From assembly GCF_002814095.1 (NCBI RefSeq), contig NZ_CP021913.1, positions 1,054,001 to 1,118,000 on the forward strand: DNA of 64,000 bases, read 5' to 3'. Shown here piece by piece: positions 26,241 through 37,229 of the stretch; position 1 is the stretch's first letter; the number at the start of each line of letters is the position of its first letter. The position numbers were made by a program, and so were the translations under genes. The notes beneath the pieces were generated by a model. That model worked only from the letters and a program-made list of their open reading frames with translations. It was not told the DNA's origin and did no database searches. The stretch comes from Sagittula sp. P11 (GTDB lineage: Bacteria > Pseudomonadota > Alphaproteobacteria > Rhodobacterales > Rhodobacteraceae).

Positions 26241-27743
26241 TCAGGTCTCGTAAAGCACGCCCCAGCGTTCGATCAGCGCCTGCTGCAGCATCTTCGCCCG
26301 GACGTTCCAGGACGAGGCGCCGTCAGGGCGTTCCCGCTCTTCCACCGTCAGCTTGGCGCGGCGGTCGAGATCGGCGGTGAAGATCGCAAAGGCCAGTTCC
26401 CGCCCCTTCGGCAGATCGGCAAAGCCCGCCAGCCCGCTGACGAAGTTCAGCGTCCCGGTCTTCGCATGGACCGCGATCGGGTGGTTGTCCATCACGCGGC
26501 GCTGGGCGTCGCGCATCAGGAAGGGTTTCATCAGCGGTTTCAGCTGCTTGTCGCGGTGCAGGGCGACAAGCGCCTCCATCATCCGCGCGGCAGGCACACG
26601 GCTCAGATCGCCCAGCCCCGAATGATCGACCAGCCCGATCTCCGGCACGCCCAGGCTCTCCTTCGCCCAGTCGTTCAGCGCGCCCGCGGATTCGCGCAGG
26701 TCGCGCGGCAACCGCCCCAGGCGCGCCCGGCTGGCCGACAGGCCCACGACCTCCGCCGTCAGGTTGGTCGAATAGGTCATCATGTCGTGCAGGATGTCGG
26801 TCAGCAGGCCGCTTTCGATACGGGCCACGGGCTCTGCCCCCTCGGGCAGATCCTCGATCACCTGCGGCGCGCCCAGCTTGATGCCCTGCGCGCGCGCGAA
26901 GCTCTGGAACACCTCGCCGGCGTAAAGCTCCGGCTTGCGGACCGGCAGCCAGCGCGCCCCGCCAGAGCCCAGCGCGCCCTTCGCCACGGTCCAGGCGTCC
27001 TGCCCGTTGGCGTCGTTATAGGTGTAGACCGGCATGCTCCGGGCCTCGACGGCCATGCGCGCCATGCGCACCTCCGGCCGGTGCGCGCCCGACCGCGCGT
27101 CCATCGTGACCTCGTACTCGGCCCCGGCCCGGCGCCACTCGAAATGCACCCGGTTGTAGTTCAGGCAGAGGCCGGACACCGCCGGGTTGTAGCCCACGTG
27201 GTCGGGCTGGGCGGTGTCGATGTCGTGCTGGTAGGGCAGCGCGCCGCCCCAGACGCGGAAGCCGCCGGTCGCGCCGGTGACGCCCGCCGCCTTCAGCCGC
27301 TGCGCCAGCGTGGCGAGGTGATCGGTCTCCAGCGTCGGATCGCCGCCTCCGGCGAGGATCACGTCGCCCTGCACCACGCCGTCCGTCACGGCGCCGGTCA
27401 CAAGCACCCGCGTCTCGAAGCGGTGATCTGGGCCCAGATGGGCCAGCGCGTAGCCCGATGTCAGCGCCTTGGCGACGCTGGCGGGCGGCAGGCCGATCTC
27501 GGCATCATGGCTTTCCAGCACCTCGCCGGTGGCCGCGTCCGAGACGCAGAACCCCACGGTGCCGTCGAGCTTCGCCCGCGCGATGATCTCCTCGATGGAG
27601 GGCAGGTTGCGCAGCCGCAGGTCGTCGCCCCGGGCCACCGGCCTGAGCGACACCTCTGGCGGCCGCGCCATGGCTCCGCCTGCGGAAAGCGCCAGGGCGC
27701 CCGCGCCGAAAAGAAAGGAACGTCTTGAAACCCCGGTGGTCAT
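26241..27743 (-). CDS. dacB: D-alanyl-D-alanine carboxypeptidase/endopeptidase (PBP4, family S13)
   Basis: A 500-residue penicillin-binding protein that trims or opens peptidoglycan crosslinks in the periplasm. The three active-site motifs are Ser-x-x-Lys as ASVAK near residue 88, Ser-x-Asn as YSTN in the middle, and KTG as HAKTGTLN near the C-terminus. The N-terminus SRRSFLFGAGALALSAG is a twin-arginine-type signal, so it may be exported folded. Large insertion between SVAK and STN is typical of class C PBP4. It precedes nadD on the same strand by about 60 bp. Confidence 0.94.
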   Translation of the reverse strand: MTTGVSRRSFLFGAGALALSAGGAMARPPEVSLRPVARGDDLRLRNLPSIEEIIARAKLDGTVGFCVSDAATGEVLESHDAEIGLPPASVAKALTSGYALAHLGPDHRFETRVLVTGAVTDGVVQGDVILAGGGDPTLETDHLATLAQRLKAAGVTGATGGFRVWGGALPYQHDIDTAQPDHVGYNPAVSGLCLNYNRVHFEWRRAGAEYEVTMDARSGAHRPEVRMARMAVEARSMPVYTYNDANGQDAWTVAKGALGSGGARWLPVRKPELYAGEVFQSFARAQGIKLGAPQVIEDLPEGAEPVARIESGLLTDILHDMMTYSTNLTAEVVGLSASRARLGRLPRDLRESAGALNDWAKESLGVPEIGLVDHSGLGDLSRVPAARMMEALVALHRDKQLKPLMKPFLMRDAQRRVMDNHPIAVHAKTGTLNFVSGLAGFADLPKGRELAFAIFTADLDRRAKLTVEERERPDGASSWNVRAKMLQQALIERWGVLYET

Positions 27744-27801
27744 GACGGCGATCTAAGCCAATCCGACAGCCCGCCGCAACCGGGCAATTGGGCCCGGGCG
27801 T

Positions 27802-28404
27802 TCACGTTTTCGACCCCCAGCGGCCGTCCGCCCGAAGCGCGCTCGAACTGTCCGGGCGCATCGGCATGTTGACGAAACACCACGCCGGCGCCGCCACCGA
27901 CCCCAGCAGGCGCGAGGCCCGGGCGGGGATGCGGGCATCGGCATAAGTCCGCGCCGCGACCGACCTCTGCGCCGATAGCCTGTGGCCCGGACGGGCCAGC
28001 ACGCCCACCGGCACGCGGTCCAGGATGTCGTGCCAGTTGTCCCAGCGGTGGAACTGCACGAGGTTGTCGGCGCCCATCAGCCAAGTGAACCGGACACGCG
28101 GGCAAAGCCCGGTCAGCGCGGCCAGCGTCTCGGCGGTGTAGCGCGTGCCCAGCCGGTCCTCGATGTCGCTGACGGAGATGGCGGGATGGCCGCCGAGGAT
28201 GGCCTCTGCCACCACCACCCGCTCGGCCAGGGGCGCGGGCGGATGGGGTTTCAGCGGGTTGCCGGGGCTCACCAGCCACACCACCCGGTCGAGGCCGAAA
28301 CGCTTCAGCGCCTCCCGCGACAGCTGCACGTGCCCCATGTGCGGGGGATCGAACGATCCGCCCAGCAGTCCCACGCGGGCGCCGGGCCGGAACGCGGATG
28401 GCAT
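27802..28404 (-). CDS. nadD: Nicotinate-nucleotide adenylyltransferase
   Basis: A 200-residue nucleotidyltransferase that joins ATP and nicotinic acid mononucleotide to form deamido-NAD. The N-terminal phosphate-binding loop is [14 protein letters not shown], with the HxGH histidines, and [21 protein letters not shown] follows. The start is taken as the ATG at 28404; a TTG at 28419 would add five residues. It lies between the PBP4 and chemoreceptor genes on the minus strand. The expected partner genes (rsfS, proA) are not in view. Confidence 0.93.
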   Translation of the reverse strand: MPSAFRPGARVGLLGGSFDPPHMGHVQLSREALKRFGLDRVVWLVSPGNPLKPHPPAPLAERVVVAEAILGGHPAISVSDIEDRLGTRYTAETLAALTGLCPRVRFTWLMGADNLVQFHRWDNWHDILDRVPVGVLARPGHRLSAQRSVAARTYADARIPARASRLLGSVAAPAWCFVNMPMRPDSSSALRADGRWGSKT

Positions 28405-28512
28405 GTCCGACGGTCTCAATCGCGGGTCCTGTTCCTGCGTGGCTCCTGTTTTCAGGCCTACGCATTCCCGGGGCCCGGATCAAGCGGATCGCCGTCAAGC
28501 CGCTGCCGTTTC

Positions 28513-30987
28513 TCAGAAATCCTGCCACAGCGGCGCGGCTCCGCCGGCGGCTGCACGGACCGGGGACGCGCTTTTCGCAGGCAGGGGCCGTGCATCGGCG
28601 CGGTCCCAGCCAAGGTCCGCGGTGTCGGCATGGCCGCCCCCGGACGCGGCAGGCCGGGCGGCCCTGGGCTGGGTCTTCTGTGCGGCGCGCTTGGGCGCGG
28701 GCGCCTTCTCGGACACGGCTGCGGCCGGACCTGCGTCCCTCGCCACCGGCCGGGGCTTTGCCCCCGGTGTGCCCTGGGTGCGGAACCGCGCCACGAGGCT
28801 GCGCAGCCCCACCGCCTTGTCCTTCAGCCCGCGGCCCGAGGCCACGCTCTCCTGCACCATCGCGGCGTTCTGCTGGGTCACCTGGTCGAGCATGGAGATG
28901 CCGTTGTTGATCTCGCCGATGCCCTGCGCCTGCTCTGCCGCGCCGACCGCGATGTGCTGCACCCGTTCGGAGACCGAGACGACCTCGTGCAGGATGCCCT
29001 CCATCGCGGTGCCCAGTTCCGACACCAGCCGCACGCCGTTCGACACGTTCTCGCTGGAGTTGGTGATCAGGCTGCGGATTTCCGACGCGCTGTCCGACGA
29101 CCGCTGCGCCAGTGCCCGCACCTCGGAGGCGACCACCGCAAAGCCGCGCCCGACCTCGCCCGCCCGCGCGGCCTCGACGCCCGCGTTCAGCGACAGAAGG
29201 TTGGTCTGGAAAGCGATGTCCTCGATCACCCCGATGATCTGCGCGATCTGCTTCGAGGAGCTTTCGATCGCGCTCATGGCGTGCACCGCGCGGCCCCGCA
29301 CCTCTTCGCCGCGCTCCGCCTGGTCGCGGGCGACCCCGATGGCGCCGACGATCTCCTTCGCGCCACGCGCGGTGGAATTCACACTGGCCGAGATCTGGTC
29401 CATCGCGGCTGCCGTCTCTTCCAGCGTGGCGGCCTGGTTCTCCGTCCGGGAGGAGAGCTGTTCCGCCCCCTCACCCAGCCGGTCGATATCCGTCTCCATG
29501 GAGATCGCGCTGGAGCGCAACTCCTCGATGATCGCCGACAGCGACTCCGCCGTGGCGTTGAAGTGCTCCTTCAGCGGCGCGTAGTCGCCGTCCAGCGTCT
29601 GCCGGATCGCACAGTCCAGATCGCCGTCCGCCAGCTTGACCAGCGCCTCGCGCAGCGCCTCCATGGCCTTCGCCTGCTGAGCCGCCTTCTGCTGTTCGCG
29701 GGCATGCGCCGCCTCGACCTGGGACAGGTCCTCGCGGAAGCCGTTCAGCGCGCGGGCGATGTCGCCGATCTCGTCGGTCGTGCCGGCCTGCGCCACTTCC
29801 GTATGGTAGTCGCCGTCTGCAATGCGGCGCACGCTCTGCAGCAGGTCGCCGATCCGGCCGGTCAGCATCCGTGCCACCACGATCGCCACGCCCATCACCA
29901 TGACAAGCACGATCAGCACCTGCGCCACGGTCGTGACGAACAGCCCGTTCTCGGTGGCCATCGCCTCCTCCCGGTCCTGCTCCATCACGATGTGCCAGTC
30001 CGTGCCGTTGACCTCGAAGCTGTCGGCCAGCGCCAGCGCCGGATTGCCCGACAGCCCCGTGACGTCGTCCGAAAAGAAGGTCTCGTTCTGGCGCGTCGCA
30101 ATGACCTGCGGCAGGTCCGGCAGCGGGTCGAGGATGCCGTGCCCGCCCGGGTGCTGCGATGCGGTCAGCGCCAGCCCCTCGCCATTGACCGCGTAGATCA
30201 GGCCGGTCCGGCCAAGGAACGGCGTCTGTCCGAGGATCGTGCCGACCTCCTCGACCCTGATCTGCAGCGCCGCGACCCCCAGGAGAACGCCCTCCGCGTT
30301 GAGCACAGGTGCCGCGACGAACTTGGCGGGCAGACCGTCCCTCGGGGCGTAGGCTTCTATCTCGGAGAACACCGCGTCGACGGCCTCCAGCGCCAGGGCC
30401 TCCCGGAAGACCCTGCCCAGAGCGCTGTCGGCATAGGGGCCGGTCACGAAATTCGTGGCGAACTCCGGTCCCTTGACGACGGAGTAGACGAGGTTGCCGT
30501 CCGGATCGAACAGGAAGAGGTCATTGTAGTCCCGCATCTGCTGAAACCGGCGCAGGTCCGGGTGGAACAGCGCATGCGCCTCCGACCAGAGCGATCCGTC
30601 GCGCGCCGTCATCAGCTCGTCCTTGGCCCCCACCGGGTTGGGGTTTTCGTCGATATAGAGCTGGCGGAGCGTCTCGTCCGGGTTCTCCCCCACAAGGCGG
30701 CGCGACCGCGTAAAGCGGTTCAGCGCATCCCCGGTGCTGTCGAATTCGGCCATCAGGATGATGTCCGTCTCGATCTGCGCCAGCCATTCCCGAAGCGCCA
30801 CCTGGCGTTCTTCCATGACCGCCTCCAGCACCGCGCTGCGCCGCTCTTCCAGCGCCCGCGCCGCCTGCCAGTAGGCAAAGGCCGAAACGGCGAGGACGAT
30901 CGCAAGCGTGGGTATCGCGATCTGCAGCGGAACCTTCCACTTCAGGTTCATCGCCTTGGTCTTGCGGGACAGGGTTTCGGACGTCAT
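28513..30987 (-). CDS. Transmembrane methyl-accepting chemotaxis protein with a CheR-docking tail
   Basis: An 824-residue chemoreceptor. A transmembrane helix (about 20-40) is followed by a large periplasmic Cache-type sensor (about 45-345, with [12 protein letters not shown] and [14 protein letters not shown] blocks), a second helix (350-375), a HAMP domain (376-430) and the cytoplasmic signalling hairpin centred on [24 protein letters not shown]. The C-terminus ends in a disordered Ala/Pro/Lys tail and the pentapeptide LWQDF, which fits the xWxxF consensus that tethers CheR methyltransferase (NWETF in E. coli). Cache domains often bind amino acids or organic acids, but the ligand is unknown. 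Confidence 0.95.
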   Translation of the reverse strand: MTSETLSRKTKAMNLKWKVPLQIAIPTLAIVLAVSAFAYWQAARALEERRSAVLEAVMEERQVALREWLAQIETDIILMAEFDSTGDALNRFTRSRRLVGENPDETLRQLYIDENPNPVGAKDELMTARDGSLWSEAHALFHPDLRRFQQMRDYNDLFLFDPDGNLVYSVVKGPEFATNFVTGPYADSALGRVFREALALEAVDAVFSEIEAYAPRDGLPAKFVAAPVLNAEGVLLGVAALQIRVEEVGTILGQTPFLGRTGLIYAVNGEGLALTASQHPGGHGILDPLPDLPQVIATRQNETFFSDDVTGLSGNPALALADSFEVNGTDWHIVMEQDREEAMATENGLFVTTVAQVLIVLVMVMGVAIVVARMLTGRIGDLLQSVRRIADGDYHTEVAQAGTTDEIGDIARALNGFREDLSQVEAAHAREQQKAAQQAKAMEALREALVKLADGDLDCAIRQTLDGDYAPLKEHFNATAESLSAIIEELRSSAISMETDIDRLGEGAEQLSSRTENQAATLEETAAAMDQISASVNSTARGAKEIVGAIGVARDQAERGEEVRGRAVHAMSAIESSSKQIAQIIGVIEDIAFQTNLLSLNAGVEAARAGEVGRGFAVVASEVRALAQRSSDSASEIRSLITNSSENVSNGVRLVSELGTAMEGILHEVVSVSERVQHIAVGAAEQAQGIGEINNGISMLDQVTQQNAAMVQESVASGRGLKDKAVGLRSLVARFRTQGTPGAKPRPVARDAGPAAAVSEKAPAPKRAAQKTQPRAARPAASGGGHADTADLGWDRADARPLPAKSASPVRAAAGGAAPLWQDF

Positions 30988-31276
30988 CGGCTTCTCCGGC
31001 GAAAATGGGTCTGGACGGGCGCGGCCCTCCGGCCCCGTCGGTCCGGGCTATTCATGATCGCGAAGTCTTTAGATCGAATTAATCGAAAACCGATCGCAGG
31101 GGCGCCGGGCCGGTTCCCCGCGCGTCGCCCATCAAGGCACTGCAATCGTGGGGAAAAATGCCCGCCGCGCCGCTTTGCCGGCAGGGCGGCCCGCAGGTGT
31201 CCCGCCGCTCAGGATTGCACCTTCACGGCCCATGCGATACTGCGCACGAAACCGACACCCTCAGCGGAGCGATGTT

Positions 31277-32932
<1,656 letters not shown>

Positions 32933-32939
32933 GCAATAC

Positions 32940-32974
32940 AGGGTGGGCGGCCAGCCCACCCTGCCCTGCGTTTT
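32940..32974 (+). terminator. Terminator after ettA, AGGGTGGG repeat family
   Basis: AGGGTGGGC (32940-32948) pairs perfectly with GCCCACCCT (32954-32962) across a 5-base loop, seven bases after the ettA stop. GCCCTGCGTTTT follows, giving a short U-tract. The CCCTGCGTT tail matches the element at 26063-26097. Confidence 0.7.
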
Positions 32975-33023
32975 CAGCACGACCCGTTTTCAAGTGACTT
33001 TCCGCCGCAAAGGACAGACGCCC

Positions 33024-34070
33024 ATGGCCCGCAGACCGAATTCGGCGCGCACGTCCGGCGCATACCCCCTCTGGCGCGTCGTCTCGCGCAGGCCCCACAG
33101 GCGGCTCCTCTGCACCGGGATGGTCCGCAACGAGATCGACATCATCGAAACCTGGATCGCGCACATCACGTCGATCTTCGACCAGTGCATCATCTACGAT
33201 CACCTGAGCACGGACGGCACCCGCGAGAAGCTGGCGGAACTGGCGGCCAGGCACCCGAACCTCGACGTCCGTCCTTTCGAGGAGCCAGAGCTGGCCCAGG
33301 GCCGGCTCATGACCTCCGTGAAGAACGAGCTTGTGGCCAGGGGCGAAACCGGCTGGCTGTTCTTTCTGGACGCCGACGAGTTCCTCGATGTCCGCTCCCG
33401 CAAGGACCTCAGCAGAACCCTGCGGCGCCGGTCGTTCAGACAATGCGTGCACATGTTCTGGGACAACGCGGTCCTGCTGGAGAAGGGCAAGGTGCAGCCT
33501 CATAGCCGTATCGGCCGCTGGAACGACACGGCCATCTGGATCCGCAAGTCCGCGATCAACCTCGCGGTTGCCGACAGGGACCTGACCGTCGCCCAGGGCA
33601 ATCACCGGTTTCTCGGCAAGCACAAGTACGCCCGGTCCGTGAATTGCGGGATACGTGTCCTGCACCTGCCGATCCGCTCCACCGCACAGCTCCGCGCGAA
33701 ACTGGCGACGGGACTGGCCGCGAACGACCGGCTCGCGGATGGCGAAGGCTACGCCACGCACTGGCGGCAGATGGCGGATCTGGAGTCCGATCACGACGCC
33801 CTGCTGACCACCCTTGTCCATCACTACGGGTCCGAAGCCCTGAACGATGTCGTCCGCCAGCCCGCGCCGCCCCACGACCTGGAAACTAGGCTGTGCGATG
33901 CCGTGGCCTTTGGCGCACCGTCTGACGAAGTCCCCGCGCACCCTCAGGCACGCCCGATGCGGCTGGGAAAGCTGCTGTTCGCGAAAGGCGCCCGCCTCGG
34001 CAAACGGCGACACCGGATGCCCCCCGGCAGCCCTGGCCCCGAAGAGGAATCGTCGGCAGCCAGCCACTGA
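33024..34070 (+). CDS. Glycosyltransferase family 2-like protein
   Basis: A 348-residue protein with a GT-A nucleotide-sugar-binding fold. After a basic N-terminus, the segment LLCTGMVRNEIDIIETWIAH ... QCIIYDHLSTDGT matches the GT2 opening, and FFLDADEFLD carries the D-x-D metal motif. The subfamily acts on surface glycans in many bacteria; donor and acceptor are not readable here. The C-terminal 60 residues are Arg/Lys-rich and probably disordered. The start at 33024 has AAGGAC upstream. It stands alone after ettA. No other polysaccharide gene is adjacent. Confidence 0.78.
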   Translation: MARRPNSARTSGAYPLWRVVSRRPHRRLLCTGMVRNEIDIIETWIAHITSIFDQCIIYDHLSTDGTREKLAELAARHPNLDVRPFEEPELAQGRLMTSVKNELVARGETGWLFFLDADEFLDVRSRKDLSRTLRRRSFRQCVHMFWDNAVLLEKGKVQPHSRIGRWNDTAIWIRKSAINLAVADRDLTVAQGNHRFLGKHKYARSVNCGIRVLHLPIRSTAQLRAKLATGLAANDRLADGEGYATHWRQMADLESDHDALLTTLVHHYGSEALNDVVRQPAPPHDLETRLCDAVAFGAPSDEVPAHPQARPMRLGKLLFAKGARLGKRRHRMPPGSPGPEEESSAASH

Positions 34071-34188
34071 TCGGCCCCCCGGCGCCGCGATCCCGATCCC
34101 CTCGGTCCGCCGACAGCGCACAGATACGCCGCTGACAGGCGACACACCTTCCCCCTTGCGTCCGGGCCCTCAACCTGTCATACGCCGT

Positions 34189-34311
34189 CTTGCTGCAGTT
34201 ACCACTATCGCCTCCCTGTCTCCCTCATCCGGCGACAGAGCATCGATTTTGCTCTGACCTACGCCGGACCGTAGCGATTTTGCGTGCGGTAAATCTATCA
34301 GGAGACACACG
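34189..34311 (+). promoter_or_regulatory. Structured 5' leader of cold-shock gene 1
   Basis: About 120 bases before the start codon match the leader at 34738-34857 nearly base for base over the block CTGTCTCCCTCATCCGGCGA and beyond. CAGAGCA (34236-34242) and TGCTCTG (34250-34256) form a perfect 7-bp stem with a 7-base loop. CTGTC (34216-34220) could instead pair with GACAG (34234-34238), which overlaps the first arm, so two exclusive folds exist. AGGAGA at 34300-34305 is the ribosome binding site. Confidence 0.65.
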
Positions 34312-34518
34312 ATGGCCACTGGCACCGTGAAATGGTTCAACACCACCAAAGGCTTCGGCTTCATTCAACCGGAATCCGGCGGCAAGGATGTGTTCGTGCA
34401 CATCTCTGCAGTCGAGCGCTCCGGCCTGACCGGCCTCGCCGACAACCAGAAAGTCAGCTACGAGCTGCAGACCGGCCGTGACGGCAAAGAGTCCGCAGGC
34501 AACCTCGAGCTGCTCTGA
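34312..34518 (+). CDS. cspA: Cold-shock domain protein, paralogue 1
   Basis: A 68-residue single CSD (OB-fold) nucleic-acid-binding protein. RNP1 is KGFGFI (residues 13-18) and RNP2 is VFVHI (27-31), with the surface aromatic residues W8, F15, F17 and H30 that stack on RNA. Such proteins melt RNA structure and act as RNA chaperones or antiterminators. It is identical to the 34858 product at 63 of 68 positions (differences at residues 3, 15, 21, 22 and 60). A long structured leader is typical for cold-induced csp genes, so regulation by temperature is likely. Confidence 0.96.
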   Translation: MATGTVKWFNTTKGFGFIQPESGGKDVFVHISAVERSGLTGLADNQKVSYELQTGRDGKESAGNLELL

Positions 34519-34522
34519 CGAC

Positions 34523-34570
34523 TCTGCCTTCGGGCAGAACCGGACGCAGGGAGAGTGCCCTCTCCCTGCG
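34523..34570 (+). terminator. Double hairpin after cold-shock gene 1
   Basis: TCTGCC-TTCG-GGCAGA (34523-34538) is a stem capped by a UUCG tetraloop, and CGCAGGGAGAG / CTCTCCCTGCG (34545-34570) is an 11-bp perfect stem with a 4-base loop. They start five bases after the stop codon. No U-tract follows, so they may end transcription or protect the mRNA 3' end. Confidence 0.6.
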
Positions 34571-34737
34571 GCTCGGGCGCAGACCGCCGCGCCCGATGTC
34601 TACGCCGCCGAAAAGAACGGCGCCAGACGACGCAGATTTGACGCTCAGGCCGAAAAGCGCCTGTCGCGCTGCGCGTTCAACACAACGTTAACGCAATCTC
34701 TCTTGCTCAGAATCACCAGATCTGAGATACGATTGCC

Positions 34738-34857
34738 CTTGCTACGTTACCAGATCGCCTACCTGTCTCCCTCATACGGCGACAGAGCACCGATTTTGCT
34801 CTGACCTACGCCGACCCGCAGCACTCCCGCGTGCGGAACAAGACAGGAGACATCACG
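34738..34857 (+). promoter_or_regulatory. Structured 5' leader of cold-shock gene 2
   Basis: This matches the leader of cold-shock gene 1. The same stem is CAGAGCA (34783-34789) / TGCTCTG (34797-34803); the only change within this hairpin is one base in the loop (T to C). The ribosome binding site AGGAGA is at 34845-34850 and the bases before the ATG are also alike. Sequence between the two genes outside the leaders is unrelated. Confidence 0.65.
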
Positions 34858-35064
34858 ATGGCCAAAGGCACCGTGAAATGGTTCAACACCACCAAAGGTT
34901 ATGGCTTCATCCAGCCGGATGAGGGCGGCAAGGACGTGTTCGTCCACATTTCCGCAGTCGAGCGTTCCGGCCTGACCGGCCTCGCCGACAACCAGAAAGT
35001 CAGCTACGAGCTGCAGACCGGCCGCGACGGCAAGCAGTCCGCAGGCAACCTCGAGCTGCTCTGA
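34858..35064 (+). CDS. cspA: Cold-shock domain protein, paralogue 2
   Basis: A 68-residue CSD protein with RNP1 KGYGFI and RNP2 VFVHI. Phe15 of the first paralogue is Tyr here, and residues 21-22 are DE rather than ES. It is a tandem duplicate of the gene at 34312, including the leader. The in-frame ATG at 34831 belongs to the leader; 34858 gives the family MAKGTVKWFN opening and is preceded by AGGAGA. The function is the same as above; separate regulation cannot be told from the leaders since they are nearly identical. Confidence 0.96.
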   Translation: MAKGTVKWFNTTKGYGFIQPDEGGKDVFVHISAVERSGLTGLADNQKVSYELQTGRDGKQSAGNLELL

Positions 35065-35236
35065 GCACGCTTTCGGGGCTCCGCGCCGCCCGCGCGACGG
35101 GGCCCCTCCCCTTCCGGCACCAGGACTGTCGAGCCGCAGGCTCCGGTCATGCCGGTCCCTTACCGGATGCAGACGATTCGGGGCGCTTTCGGCGCCTCTG
35201 AGCCTGTGCGGCAGCGCCTCTCCCGAAAAGGTTACC

Positions 35237-35269
35237 AACCGGCCGGTTCGGGGGGCCAAACCGGCCGGG
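35237..35269. promoter_or_regulatory. AACCGGCC palindromes before the RbsD/FucU gene
   Basis: AACCGGCCGGTT (35237-35248) is a perfect 12-base palindrome, and a half-copy AACCGGCCGG follows at about 35258-35267. They are flanked by AAAGGTTA at about 35227 and 35283. The pattern could be an operator or a hairpin; it lies 100-130 bp before the RbsD/FucU start. Confidence 0.35.
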
Positions 35270-35363
35270 ACTCACCTTTCGCAAAGGTTAACGCGACAGG
35301 ATGAACGGCGCGGACGCGCCATTTACACTTGCCAGTTTCGCCGTTCTCGCGCTTCATGGCGCC

Positions 35364-35798
35364 ATGTTGCGCAATATCCCGGCTATCCTGTCCCCCGACA
35401 TCCTCCACACGCTGCGTGCCATGGGCCACGGCGATGTGCTCGCCATCACCGATGCGAATTTCCCGGCCTATTCAATGGGCTGCAAGGTGCATCGCCTCGA
35501 CGGCATCCCGGCGACCGACGTTCTGGACGCGGTTCTGACGCTGATGCCGCTCGACAGCTTCATCCCGGATCCCGCCTATACCATGCAGGTCGTGGGCGAT
35601 GCGGACGCCGTGCCCGAGATTGTCGCGGAATTCCAAGGCATTATCGACCGCGTTTCCGATAATCCAACGAAGATTACCAGCGCCGAAAGATTCGCCTTCT
35701 ACGACCGGGCCAAAAGTAGTTTCGCCGTGATTCAGACCGGGGAAACAAGACTTTACGGCAACATCCTGCTGACCAAGGGCATCATTCCGCCGGGGTGA
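35364..35798 (+). CDS. RbsD/FucU family sugar mutarotase
   Basis: A 144-residue protein of the RbsD/FucU fold, which interconverts anomers of free ribose or fucose. It opens MLRNIPAILSPDILHTLRAMGHGD, with the conserved GHGD and the DANFPA segment; His and Asp in MGHGDVLAITDANFP belong to the active site. The C-terminus RLYGNILLTKGIIPPG holds the YGN motif found in both subfamilies. The ATG at 35364 is preferred to 35301. No sugar transporter or kinase is adjacent, which is unusual; the real substrate may be fucose-like or another sugar. Confidence 0.9.
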   Translation: MLRNIPAILSPDILHTLRAMGHGDVLAITDANFPAYSMGCKVHRLDGIPATDVLDAVLTLMPLDSFIPDPAYTMQVVGDADAVPEIVAEFQGIIDRVSDNPTKITSAERFAFYDRAKSSFAVIQTGETRLYGNILLTKGIIPPG

Positions 35799-35836
35799 TC
35801 CTGCCACACTCCGGTCACGTATTCCGTACTGGTGGA

Positions 35837-35876
35837 ACCTCCTGATAGAGCACAGGTTAATCTTGTCAAAGGAGGT
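35837..35876 (+). promoter_or_regulatory. Shine-Dalgarno of the 29-codon gene and a complementary upstream segment
   Basis: AAAGGAGGT (35868-35876) is a near-perfect ribosome binding site seven bases before the ATG at 35884. ACCTCCT (35837-35843) is exactly complementary to AGGAGGT (35870-35876), with two further GG/CC pairs beyond one mismatch. The pairing would hide the binding site in a hairpin with a 26-base loop. Confidence 0.55.
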
Positions 35877-35883
35877 GCCAAGA

Positions 35884-35973
35884 ATGGCTCGCAAGACACG
35901 CAAACCGCAACCCGAACTGCCGGTGGCTCCGAAGCCCAAGTCGTGGCGTTTCACCGACTGGGCTTCGCTGTAA
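35884..35973 (+). CDS. 29-residue basic small protein
   Basis: A 30-codon reading frame (ATG to TAA) with a near-consensus ribosome binding site. The product begins MARKTRKPQPELP, continues VAPKPKSW and ends RFTDWASL. It is basic, Pro-rich at its centre and aromatic at the C-terminus; no signal peptide or membrane helix is present. The stop lies nine bases from the ureG stop on the other strand, so it sits tail to tail with the urease cluster. I do not know a family. The ribosome binding site quality and clean termination are the main support. Confidence 0.6.
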   Translation: MARKTRKPQPELPVAPKPKSWRFTDWASL

Positions 35974-35982
35974 GGCCTGGGT

Positions 35983-36590
<608 letters not shown>

Positions 36591-36594
<4 letters not shown>

Positions 36595-37229
36595 GATTGG
36601 AAAATCCTTACGTCCAGTGTCTCGTGTGTCATGGAGGCGATATCCGCCATGAAGCTGTTCGACCAGATCTCGCCGCCCTCTGTCACGACGGTCTCCGCCA
36701 CCGCGACGCAGGGCGCCGACAGCGCGGCGACGATCCGTTGTGCATCGGTCTGGCCCAGCGGCATCAGCCGTTGTCCGCAGGCCACGAGATTGCTCACAAC
36801 CCCCTGAAGATAAAGGATGAGCAGCGGCCCAAGCTCCAGCCCCACGCGGCGCGCGGCATGGCCCAGGGCGACCGGCAGCACCACCGCGGGCACCTCGATC
36901 TGCCAGACGTCAGAGGTGATCCGGGCAAAGGCCGCGCCCTGCCGCTCCGCCTCCCTCAGGCGGTCGGAGGAGGGCATGTAGGACCGCGCCAGCGCGTCCA
37001 GTTCGGCAAGCGGCAGGTCCTCGTGCCACGCACGCGCGATCCAGACCGCGTCCGACCGTCCGCTGCCCACCTCGACCACGTCGCGCAGCCAGGCCTCCAG
37101 CGACCGGGCGTCGTGCACTTGGCCGTCCGCGCAGGCGCGCTCCAGCCCCTGGGAAAAGGCGAACGATCCCAAGGGGTAGGACGGCGACAGCCATTGCGCG
37201 ACCGTCAGGAGGCGGGGGTCAATGTGCAT
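36591..37229 (-). CDS. ureF: Urease accessory protein UreF
   Basis: A 212-residue helical protein that forms the UreDFG complex and acts on UreG GTPase. It opens [23 protein letters not shown], the family signature. Three starts are possible (37229, 37250 and 37268); the first is chosen because family alignments begin close to it, and it overlaps the ureE stop by 11 bp. No clear ribosome binding site decides. It ends inside the ureG start (four-base overlap). Confidence 0.94.
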
